Of a stretch of DNA of 64,000 bases, positions 12,912 through 29,840 are shown in pieces. Source of the stretch: Branchiostoma floridae (taxonomy: Eukaryota; Chordata; Leptocardii; Amphioxiformes; Branchiostomatidae); NCBI RefSeq assembly GCF_000003815.2, contig NC_049981.1:18750585-18814584 (forward strand), read 5' to 3'. The position numbers were made by a program, and so were the translations under genes. Position 1 is the first letter of the stretch, and each line of letters starts with the position of its first letter. Below the pieces are notes generated by a model that worked only from the letters and a program-made list of their open reading frames with translations, made no database searches and was not told the DNA's origin.

Positions 12912-14256
12912 AGAAGCAGCTGAACGGTGGATCGTTTTCTACAGCTCTCGGGTCGTGTATCGCACCCCGGCCCGTGGTGGGAGTGTCCGGGCAGGTAGGG
13001 GGAGGTTGGTTCACACGTTCTTTGGTACTGGACCTGGCACGGACGTCCGCGAACCAGACACCGCCGGAGCGCCAAAAGGTTAACGGCAATGTAATTTGGC
13101 AGCGAACACTACCAAGTGTCCCCGTCTCCTACACCCGGCCGCAGTATCATATAAGATTATCTACGATTCCAACGTTTCACTTTGAACGTTAAGAACGATT
13201 TTATGCACTCTTCTGAATAACAACTTAATAATAAAAGAAGAACATTGCTAGGCGCAGGAGAAAAGTGAAAGGTTAATTGTGATGGGATTTGTCGGGATAC
13301 ACTGTGCGTCAGGGTGAGCTATAAAAGGTCCTACGTTGACCTGGTTTTGAGCTAGTTATTTTACGTCAGACAGAATCCGCCGACGCGAACAGAGATTTGC
13401 TACACACAGCCATGCAGCCGAACCGCTTATGAAGAAAAATGCTCGCTGTTAGGGACGGAAGACTTCCAACTCCGACCTGTCTGCCGCTTTACACTTGAAA
13501 TATCTCTCCGATCTCCACCGACCGTAGATAATGGCGTCGAAATTTCCCGACGATATTCTACCCCACTTCGCGGCTCGATGGCGCCCCTGGGAAGAGATAT
13601 TTTCCCAATTTCCTATAAAAGTTATTCATTCGGTTGATTCCGAGTCGTATAACCATTTCGGGCTGATGGATGGGGGAGAAATTGTCCTGTTCTTCACTCG
13701 ATAATTCTGATCATTTGCTTCGATTTGTGAGGGTGGTGGTGTAAGATTGGGATTAGCCTGTAGAAATTGGCCCGGTACAACGCTTATTGCGGGCGGGCTT
13801 CTCCAGACGGTCCCCCGGGACGGACGTAGGTGGCGTCGGGTACGTCTCCTGCCTGAGACGTCGGCCTGCGTCGCGTGCGCGGACGCCTGCCATTGTTAGG
13901 GCCTGGTGCTCCGGTTACGTTTCAATCCCGGTAAAAGTGTGGCCCCCAACAATGGACGTTGTGGGCGAATTTTCACGGTGCATATGGCAGGAAAAGTGCG
14001 AGTACAAAACCCGAAGGGTTTATTTCTACGGTTTGAGCTGAACGGCGTAACTGAACAGACCATGTTTTTCCGCAGAGGTCACAAAATGGTGTAATCTCAG
14101 TATAAAAATGGAATAAAGTTGTTTAAATACAACATAGTGGAAGAATGTATCAAGGAAACATTTTGTGCAAGTCACGGGCTTCGGATTTACAACAACAGCC
14201 CTCTGAACAACCGCGCCACAAAGGATCACAAAACGTCAGAGAAAAAGGTCTTTCGG

Positions 14257-14298
14257 GTCCTTTCAGCGCTCCGACCCCGACAACCCCGCTGAAAGGAC
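14257..14298. repeat. 12-bp perfect hairpin
   Basis: GTCCTTTCAGCG at 14257-14268 is the exact reverse complement of 14287-14298, with an 18-base loop rich in C. It is inside a Pax2/5/8 intron. Function unknown; it may be part of a decayed foldback element. Confidence 0.7.
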
Positions 14299-17200
14299 GG
14301 GCCCTCCCCTGCTACACTCGCCGCCGAACCCTCACGATGCTCTGTCTCTATTTATCTTAACGCCGCATTTAATCTATACACAAGAAACAATACATCAACT
14401 ACCGGGTGTTGAAAGGCCACGCTAAGCAATATTGGACGGGTTGCCTGTTCTTTTGAGAACTACGAACGCGGAAACGCTAAGCTAACATTACGTTCAACAA
14501 CACAAGACATAAACTAGCTGGCTCTAAGGACCCGGAAAAAAAAAACACAATCACTGATCCTCATTTTTCACACGTAATAAAATCCCACATTTTCATGACA
14601 TTGTCCACGAAACATACTATTACTGTTGGTTTCTATCGCCCGTTTTTTCCATCCACTTACAGCTGCACATAGCAGGAATGAATAAAACATATCGAGAACC
14701 GCCCGTCCTTTTTCCATCACTTTCCCGGGTAATAAAAGAAACGAGGAGGGAGAAAACGGCGGAGATTATCGCGGTTTTAATGACATTTTGATGTTACAGT
14801 AGCTGTGCCACTACAATTAGGCATGTCCAAAACGTTTTCCTCACCTTGAAATATTACCCTGCATATAGATCGAATATCATCATGAACTCAAATAGTCTAT
14901 TAATACTTGGTTATACCTTAAATTGAAATCGATATGCGTTAATAAGTACAAGGTTGGTCTATATAAATCAATAGTTTAGACATGCTAGATTTAACTATAA
15001 ACAATACTAATATTTTCGGTATCCCTGCCTGTATTGATTTGACGAGAACTGTGTGGGTTTTCTCCGGAGAGGTCTGGGCATGAAAAACGAACCAAGCATC
15101 TTTGAACTTTGCATCCTTTAACAGAATGGTTCCAGCCATTGGTTAGCTGCGTAAATTGGGCGTTAAGCACGGCCAATCTAACTAACCCTTTCATCCTAAC
15201 CTTCAAAACGCAGCAACCGTCACTCAGTGACAAGTACATCTTTGAACAACTTACGATTGATAACATTTTTACTCGTACGTCGCCTCTTCTGTTTCATGTA
15301 TTGTGAAGAATATCACTTCCCTTGGCTGTTTGGTAGAAAAGAATGGGCGTTTCAAGAGGAGGAAAAAAACGCATGGCTGTTCGAAGAGGCTGGGTCGTTT
15401 AACTCAAAGTCTTTGAAGACTCCGGCTGAATAGAGTATAGAGCTACGGCATACACACCGAGTTAACCTTACGACACAGGGTCTCCAACCCCCAAGACTTC
15501 ACAAATTTTCATGTCGTATCCTTCTGCCTTTGAACAAGCCTTTTGATGAATAAATGGCCCTGACATGGCTACATTCACCATTCTGCTTTTTGCCTCGTCA
15601 AGGACATCTAAAATTTAAGAATGAAGTCAGGAAAAGGGCAAAACATTTATATCTCCGGTTGCGTAGCGGAGAAACCTGCCTTACATATTTCATCAGGCTC
15701 ATAACCTCGTATTTGTGGAGGAAATAATACAAATTGCGGGTATCAGTTTTGAATATTCGGATGAATATTGGTCGTACATCAAGACTAGCAGAACGTGACT
15801 GTGGCGGCATTGAAGGGGAGGTGCCGCAACGGGCCGTCAGACTGTAGGGCCGGGCCGTCTGTCACACACGGACCTCGTCTCAGCAGCACCAGGTATTCCA
15901 AAACAAAGTCATTTTCAACAACATACACATTAGCCTCATCTACTCTATCAATTATTCTTTCATCAGGTCTGAACCATGATTTTTATAACAATAGAAAATA
16001 AAAACCTCGGATTTTGTTACAGATGGCCCGGGGCAAGACGGAATCTTTATAATCATCCCCTATGAGACTTTTAGTTTTTGATTACTTTTGCACTGTTGTG
16101 GCCCGAAGTAGGGCATTACAGTTCAATTTAGGTTCCCGTTGGTAAAAGGAATAATGCCAGGTTCTCTGAGTATAACCAAGCGCCACTCTGATAGTAATAA
16201 TACTACGTGACCCTCTGCGCACAGGGACCGAGCCTACAAAGTCGGGGCTGCGGCTTAGGAGACCTTGCCAACACGACTTTCGATAAATGGGAAGATAAAT
16301 TCTCCCGCCCCGACGTTTGATGCCTTTGAATCAGCAATTCCGCGAATGTGGTGCTCACTTTTGATACATCCCATTCCGAGAGTGTTGACACGGGCTGTCC
16401 GAGGTCGAGACTTGATGGAGGCGCGGATTGTGCGAACCACACTTACATTTTCTCTAATAATTCCTGACGCCGGGGCGCGATGTCTGCGCTAACAGCCACT
16501 CATCTGACGCTTAGGCCATTACTGGCATTAGAGTGCGCGCGAAAAGATATGGAAACTTTTCATTTCGCCTTGTATCAAAGTGGCCGCGGCCGAAATCAAA
16601 GCTAGCGTGATTCCTCAAGCGCTGCAGAACTTCAAGTTTAAATGGACTGCGGTTTGGAGATGCTCTTCTGCTTTCATCATGACAGTCCACGAGAGAGAAG
16701 ATAGGATGCACTCTGCTTACAGTGGTGTGGGCGTGCGACGTAAAGCACTTCATAGATATATTTTTTCCTGACTTATATCGAAATAAGTATTGTACAAAGA
16801 ATACTTTTATCGAACAAATACACCAAACGAATTAAGTTACCAACCGAACGAATGGTGACTGAAAAAAATAATTCCAGATGTTTACCAATCTTGAGTGAAT
16901 TCCATTTCCCTACCATCAGGAATCGAACTCTTAAGTACTATGTAAAAATCCTGGTATCATTTCTGTGGCAGATTACAAAATAAATCCACCTGCACGTAAT
17001 GAAGACTCCAACAATTTAGAATGACGTGCGCAATTTTATCACGGGGAAGTACATACACTGTACTGTAATCCTGGCAATAATGCTAACATATTGAATTTCT
17101 CTCTATCAATGTTAGAGAGAGTGTTTCTAGTTCTACCTCACAGCTTACGGGCTCCTGAAGGCGATTACAGCAAAGGCAAGCTTTCCTTTCGTCTGATCTG

Positions 17201-20200
17201 TGCGCTGACAAATTTCCGGAGAAGTTTATCATATTTGGCTGAATGCGATCTACCTGTATCTGAGCCGGATGTTAATGCGAGCAATCCCCAGCGGTACCTA
17301 CATGGACAGTAATCGCTATCCCTACCAATCCCTAAGTTGTAAGTTGGGGCTTAGGGTCTCAGAACCTTAATAAAAATCCATTACTGTGGCTTGGATAGGA
17401 ATGCTGTCGACGTATCAGAACCGCCTACCTGGGATTTGATGGCGACGACTGAGTAGGATATCGTCCGACTGATAACTGACATATTGAGAGATATCAGAAA
17501 TTCTGTCTGAGAACTTAAGTTAACTTTGTCCGGACAAAAATGCACACAATATTTAATGTACCTTCGGATCAAACTTTTCTCGTGGCAAGTCTGCACGTTT
17601 ATTGGTGTACTTTATATTTTCCACATTTTACGAGATTTTTATTGCTCCTTGGTGGTCGAAACAGAGATAGACACTCTGATTGAATCGAGATACCTAAAAC
17701 AACTAACCATAATTCAGTTTACGGTCTGGGAGCAAAATTTCTCACTCCTGTAGTAGCTGGAGTATCGATTTATTGATACGTGACGTCACGAATGGCTTTC
17801 CCTGAGGTCAAAGTTAACAGATACACTGGCCAAAACAAAGTAAAAGTCACATTGTTTGTCAAAATAATGTGTTTTGAAGATGATATCCTGGTTTGCATTT
17901 TTCCTGCCCAATCTTACATCTCCAGACGGTACCGACATCTGTCAACACCTGTCTGAAGACACAGGTGGCCCACCTGTCCGGACGTCCACATCAAAGGACC
18001 CGCCAAGGAGATAACCAGCTCCTCCTGAGAACCTGGCCCGTCCTTCAGACCCAGATGGCGCGCTGTTGTCAAAATAAGGCGGGTAATGCTTTCTTATGGC
18101 CGCGGGGCTGGGGAGTGGGCACGGTAGGAAGGGCGCGGGCAGTGTACACAACAAAAGCAAGCTTCGAAGAAAAACAAAAATGCATACCTTTCGATCCCTT
18201 TTAGCAAACCAGAAATTTTCGAAGGACTTTCGAAACAATACTAAGATACAGGAAGTTTACCGGTTAAACAATCAGTCGTAAAGCACGTTTCTTCTTTGAC
18301 CGTCCAGCGCGGGCCTTTTCAGCTCCGGTGTTTACGGATATCGGATGAGAAGGAAATGTGTTTTGTACCGACAGTTGCAGCTATACTAACGTTACGTCCC
18401 AAGGTGTTCCAGTGAGATTCTAGGAAAGCGGCTATGAGCATCACCTTGTTTATCGTAGATAAGATCTCTGGAGACTAGAAAAGACTAGAATTTCTGTCAG
18501 ACGTCAGTAAAATAAACATTCTCCAGGGAACGTCAGTGTACTTTTCTCCTTCTTGAACAAATGAATCATTGAGTATTTTCAATTAAAAGATACATCAAGT
18601 GACATTTCAATCCTTAGTCATCAAACGCATGTATCTACGTTTTCATATTCAATAGACTTCAAATTTTGGCGACGGTAATTACGATGGTATAAGATTCACC
18701 GAATGATCCTTATTATTCATATTTTCATTATTTCATTATTTTTGCAACAGTGTTGTAATGGCGTGTGTTGTAATGTATGTGACTATGATAGGATGCTTTT
18801 GAATAAGAAATCCTGGCAAGACTGTCAAACTCAAGGAGACTTGTCAACCTGAAGGAAAGGTTCTTTCTATTCAATGAAAGATTGCGGACTGTTCCATATT
18901 CAGATCGAGGGGTGTTCCATGTAAACGTAATAATCTATTGTGTTTTGTTGTCATTTCAAGTTATATCAATTTCCCTATATTCTAACTACTTCAAATAGAA
19001 ATATCAGGATATATCTTGTTTCTTATTGCTAATTTTAGGCTTACTGTGGTACGATGCTGGATGTATATACCCCCTGTCAGCTATAGAATAATTGGCTGTT
19101 CCGATCATAAACCATGCCTTTAGATGGGGCCATAAAATTAACAACCTCTCCAGTTACTTTGTACTAAATCTTGATCACCAACTGTTTGGAGCTTTTAGCA
19201 ATTAAAACGCATTGAAGAGTACATCTGGCCTTCCTTAAGAAAATCAGATCATGCCTTCCAGCATTACATGTGTAATCTCTTAGATAATGGTGCTGTTTCT
19301 CTTCAAGTGATTGTCACAATTAGGCCAATATTAGCGCCTTGGATGATACGACAGTCTAGTTTTGGTTTCTGTGGAAATGCGAAGCCTATTATACCTGGAG
19401 GACAGAGAGCATCTGGGCCCTGAACGGCCCTGTCCTGTACCCATCTATCTTCTCCACCCATTTTGCTACCAGACGATTATAAATCTCTTAGTCTTGGCGG
19501 ATAATGTTAGCCTTGCGTGGCCTATTGATCCTCCACTTCCCATAGATACCAAGGACGAAAACCTGCGGGGCACAACCAACACAACATCATCGGAATATCC
19601 ACCGATCCTGATCTTTTCGAAAGAACAGTTGGAAAATAAAAATTAACCTAAATTCATCAGTACTAGTAGTATTAGTTTGTACAGTTTCACTGATGATAAT
19701 GTAAACACTAGTGAAAAGGTGCATTTCCAATGCAAGGTGGAGGTTTTAGTAGTTAAGAAAATGCCGAACAAATGAAGTATTTCCGCAGTGCGGGGCATGT
19801 TTAAGTTCATGTGTAGGGGCCTTCGGGCCGCCCCGGGTGGATGTAGTAGGAGGGTAATCAAGGCCAACATCTCGCACAAGATCCGGTACCAGCACCGCCA
19901 AGGTTACCGCTATGGGGGTGGCACAGTTACATACAGGAAGTTTTGGCCCAAACGCTTGTTAACACATGTAAAATTCTGTGGCTTTGGTTGCACATGGGGC
20001 AGTTTTGTACCGTGATTGCGTGAGAGGGAGAGAAACTTAAATCATAACACAATCGGCATGAGAATTGGGGGAATGCCGACAGAACGCGGAGGGTGATCGA
20101 GCCACGAGGATTTGTTTCCCATACCTGTTGATGTTAATAGAGACTTTGCATTAGGGCAACTTACAGTTGATAGGTTTTTAACAGTTATAAGACATCAGAA

Positions 20201-21370
20201 GCATTGCTACTTGTTTCACATCTCCAGTTAAATTTCGGTATCCAAAACGAACACAAGAGCTCAAGAATCGAGAGCCGAGCGAGATACCGAAAGACTGGAA
20301 TCTAGGTCGCGCATTGGTAATGATGAATAATACAATATTTACAACTTGCCTGATATACCCTTGGTACTACAATACGTGTTGTTATCTACATACACGTGTT
20401 TCCAAAAATCAAGCCACCTCATGCATCTGAGCATCTGTCATGCGTATATAGAGATGATTTTGACAGCTTGAAAGGCAAAAATGCTTGGAATTCCGTTTGG
20501 ATGTTTAGAAAATATGATAGCTTCCTAAAGCATTGAAAGCGGGATACTGCCTAACCGTTTCTGGCGTCTTTTACGTCTCATATTTGCCAACTGAAAAGCT
20601 TCCCGCGTTCCCTGATAAGATCCCGTTCTTGTACCTTATGGTCTTTAACTGAAGCTTGTAGCCGCGTTGCGATCTACGTTTGTTGTACCTTCAGGCGAAG
20701 AACGGTGGGTCGCCATTTCCCTCCACGTGCGAGGGAACGGCGCAGTCGGTATGAGCGGGATGCTTCTATCTTATCTATACACCGATTCCACGCGAACGGG
20801 AGATGTCCTGTACTATACAAGACCGGAGTGATAATACCTGCTTATTAAGCTAGTAATGACGCTGAATTTTTGCGTTCTTTGGCACCGTTTGCACGGGCAA
20901 TGCGCCGTAGATTTGTTGTATGCACTGAATGTGATCCAGAAACCACCTTGTCCCCATCTACTAAATATCTTCTTATTCAAGTATTTACGCGAACAGTCGT
21001 CCACGCAAAAACTATAGGAATTACACAGCAAAAGGGTACTGGATTAGACCTAGTTCTGATTAAGCTAAAATGTATCAGAATTTTTTTCTAACCTCTAACG
21101 TGCAACCAAAATATTATTTCTATTTGTTGGTGATCCTTGCTAAGAGCCTAAACGCTTAAAGTATATCCATGCACTCTGTAACAACGTATTTACCTTGATG
21201 TTATATGTACCTTATCTGCGGCACGATCTGATATGGGAATATGAGGTAACACATGAGCTATGATGTTGTCAGTGCGACGCCTTCAGCGCATATGCTGTTA
21301 TTTCTGATTCCATGATAAGGACTGTACTCACAGTGTACATGTAGCAACACCTGCGATTATCATGTGGGTA

Positions 21371-21373
<3 letters not shown>

Positions 21374-21423
<50 letters not shown>

Positions 21424-21447
21424 GTGTGTTTGTGTGTGTGTGAGTGT
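21374..21447. repeat. (TG)n microsatellite
   Basis: About 70 bases of almost uninterrupted TG dinucleotides, with single C, T and A variants near the right end. It lies about 180 bases downstream (in gene direction) of the second paired-domain exon. Confidence 0.97.
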
Positions 21448-21578
21448 ATCATGTATTGCCTTTTTCTCAGTAAAATTCAATCGGTAGTCCGTGTTGTTGT
21501 GGCCAAATTTCTACGAGAAATACATTCATGTATATAGAGACTTCTCTGGTTCAATTCTAGCACATAAAGTGTATTCTA

Positions 21579-27049
<5,471 letters not shown>

Positions 27050-27215
27050 CTTCGTAAAATCTTACTGACACAGCCGTGGGACACTCGTAGTTGGCGGGAG
27101 ATGTCGCAGGGACGCACTCCCTGGTGCGCCAGCTCGACGATGCGGTGCCGAACCACATCAGGGAGCGGGCGGCCGTTGACGTAGACGCCGCCGAGCTGGT
27201 TCACTCCACCGTGAC
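27050..27215 (-). CDS. Pax2/5/8: Pax2/5/8 exon: PAI subdomain of paired domain
   Basis: On the minus strand the acceptor is TTTGTTTCCCGTGCAG and the donor GTAAGC. The 166 nt are two bases completing the last codon of whichever first exon is used, 54 codons, and two bases of a split Arg codon. The protein runs [20 protein letters not shown] to [11 protein letters not shown] and carries the N-terminal beta-hairpin and first helix-turn-helix. RQLRVSHGC has Gln42, Arg44 and His47, the three residues that separate Pax2/5/8 DNA recognition from Pax6 (Ile, Gln, Asn). Differences from the usual vertebrate sequence are Tyr for Phe in GVYVNG, His for Gln in VVRHRIV, and Arg for Gly in KILRRYYETG. Exon 2 accepts both first exons, since each ends with one spare base. 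Confidence 0.98.
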
Positions 27216-29120
27216 CTGCACGGGAAACAAACGGGGAGAGGTTTCATCACACAGTGTGTGAGCTCCGCCTGTCGTGTGTGTGAGGGGGCTCGTGTCGTGT
27301 CAGCGCGGATTTCTCTGCTCTGTTGGCTTGTGTAGAAGCTACTGAATCGCGCACTCAAGGAGTAGGACCTAGGAGGAGGTGGAGAAGCTATGCCAATTGT
27401 AACGTCTCAAGCTCACCTAACGTGGCGAACCTCTCTCGCTCAATCCCCAACCATGACATGCCGCCAACTGAGCGGTTCGCCCCTCCTTGTAGCCCACTAG
27501 GGTGGGGAAGCCTTGACAAGCAGACCTCGGGCAGGTTTGGTCCTGTGACACGTGGAGATGTACACTGATAGTGTGGACTTCCTCTTGTTTTCTCTAGCTG
27601 CCGAATCCCGTCTAGCTCCCTCCCCCACACAGACCTCTTTGACCCGATAAGATGATAGAAGCAACGTTGCCAACATTGAAAAACTGGACCTGAAAGGATG
27701 GCCTTGATTTGGACCCCAGTTTTTAATTTCGCTCGACAAGGTGAGAGAAAAGAAGGCTATCCCGCGAGGATCACGCTTGTTAATCCTCAAACTGCGTCGA
27801 TGCCGGTTGCTGCGGCCTGCCGTCCCGGTGTTGTTCCGTACGGGACTTACCATCACCAACAACACAAGTACGGCAAGAGCAGCGAGGCTGACTTCATCAT
27901 ACCTTCTACACTCATCTTAGCTACCAAATGTTTTTGTCGTGTTGAATCGAATTTGACGCAAAAATGGAGGACAACACAAGCCGCCTGTGGAGGAAACCCT
28001 AAACTGGTCCTAATAAGCAAAACTGTCGGGGTCTGATGAGGAATAGGGCCCGGGAGCCCCGACTTTAGGTCGGCCGAATCTCGGAGGGAATACCCCGCTC
28101 TGTTCCTCTATTATGAACTCGATATTCGTAATAAAAGCCGCACAATGCCTTCTCTTTTGCTATGCGCACGGCAACAAAGGCCGAGTCCGTTATTACAAGA
28201 TGATTATTGGAAAGACCCAAGCCGGGAGAATAGAACTTTTCTCCGCTGACAGATTGGCGGAGTCTCTAAAAGCTTGGCCTGCCGAGCCCTAGTGGTAAAC
28301 TTCCTCCTCTAAACAAATGCGACAGCGGGAACAAAACGCCATTGGACAACAAAATATCGTTCTAAACCAGCAGTTCATATGTTACGGGATTTTATACCCA
28401 TTCTTGGGTGGCAGACGCCTGTGTATAAATCAGACGAAGTTTCCATTCACTTCAACCCTAACACAGCGCGTCAAAGCCTGACAGATAGACGGACCACCGG
28501 GATATTCATTACCCGTCTACGACGCAGGCTGAGGACATTTGAAGACGTTTTTATCATCTACATCGTCTGCAGCGATACGTCAGTCTAGATCATCTTGACT
28601 TGACTGGCTGTTGTTGTTGTTCTCTTCAGCATGGACGGGTCGGCATAAAAAGTGCAATCGGGCTAATTGAGTAGAAAGGTCCTGCCGAAAAGCGTACGGG
28701 GCAGCGAGCGAGGACAATTCATGTCACGCGTGGAACGCGACGACCGAATGACAAATTGTCAAACTCGTTGCAAAACTATCCCAACAAACGGACACGGATT
28801 TAGATTGTTCGCGTCACGACGTGGTTGTTTCGCAGCGAGCTCTAAAACAACCTGAACTTTTGTTCTGTTTTGGTCCTCAACCATACTTTCAGATTGCGAG
28901 CATTGCAACTAGTCAGTGGGTTTTAGAAGTTTGGAGGTTTTCTAGGAGGGAACTTTCTTTGCAGTCAACTTGAAGTTGTCTACGCACTAGAACATGTACA
29001 ACTTCTCCCCCGCACGTATCATAAAAAAAGTGAATGTGATAAAAACAATAAAATTGTTTCTGTTGAGTGATATAATGTTGAAAATGTGTGTTTTGCGGTG
29101 AAGTGCGGTACAAGACTCAC
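27216..29120 (-). other. Pax2/5/8: Intron between proximal first exon and paired-domain exon
   Basis: A 1.9 kb interval spliced out when the proximal first exon is used, and part of a 21 kb intron when the distal one is used. No coding sequence or strong repeat was recognised. Confidence 0.7.
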
Positions 29121-29142
29121 TCTTACAGCTGTGTAAATCCAT
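29121..29142 (-). CDS. Pax2/5/8: Pax2/5/8 alternative first coding exon (1B-like)
   Basis: On the minus strand ATG lies in a strong context (GCCATGG) and starts MDLHSCK. A donor GTGAGT after 22 coding bases leaves one base, so joining to the 27050-27215 exon gives MDLHSCKSHGGVNQ. A second donor, GTAAGA, six bases earlier is also in phase 1 and would give MDLHSCHGGVNQ. The vertebrate counterparts, Pax2 exon 1 (MDMHCK) and Pax5 exon 1B (MEIHCK), share the M-acid-hydrophobic-His-Cys-Lys pattern at the same place and phase. The frame is open for 22 codons upstream to another Met at 29208, so a longer N-terminus is possible. The surrounding 0.7 kb is GC- and CpG-rich, fitting a promoter. Not proven by transcript data. 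Confidence 0.72.
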
Positions 29143-29840
29143 GGCGTGAGCGCGGTTAGTCTGGCCCGTGCCCCCGCAGCAGCTGAAACACGCCAGCGAG
29201 GACGACAACGGCTTCCCGACGGAGGGGTCACCGGGCGCCTGGGAGAAGTGCTCCGGGGCGACAGTGCAGGCCTGCCCGCCTGCTTGTCCTGTGTGTGCCG
29301 GGGCCCACAGTTTGGGGCCGGTGTATCAGAGCCACAGCCTGTGCAATCCGTTCACCAAGGGATGGTCTGAATAGATGTTCTCTTTCTAGTCCTCTTGCCT
29401 GCAGGACGGCTCCAGTTCAGAATAGAGGCAACTTTCTCGTAGTGTGGGACCAGTCCTCGTGGCACGGCACGGGGTGAAGTTGTTCTGCTGTGGGCCAATT
29501 GAGGCTAACCGTGCCTTCAGGCGTGCCGAGCCCCCACGGGCGAGCTCACTCACTTCTCAACTCCGCCGGCAGCGACCTCAAGACGTTACCGCGTGGCGCT
29601 AGTCTCCTCCTGCGGTGGGCACGCGCATGTGTGCCGCTCAGCTGTGTGTGGAGGTCCGTACGAGTGGAGCAGGCAAGAATCGGTCCGGTGGTCACACCGT
29701 GGCTGGACTGAGCAGGTGGTCGCCACTCACTACTTCTCAGACGTGTACGTTACCGGCCGACACGTAAATAGGCCTGGTGCGCACGCTCAGTACCGAACTG
29801 CACACCCCTCGTACTCTCGTCTGCACTTGCTCCACTGATC
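29143..29840 (-). promoter_or_regulatory. GC/CpG-rich region upstream of proximal first exon
   Basis: This roughly 0.7 kb directly upstream of the proximal ATG is clearly richer in G, C and CpG than the flanking AT-rich intron, and it contains several chance open frames. Placement suggests the promoter and 5' untranslated region of the proximal transcript. No TATA box or start site could be assigned with confidence. Confidence 0.4.
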
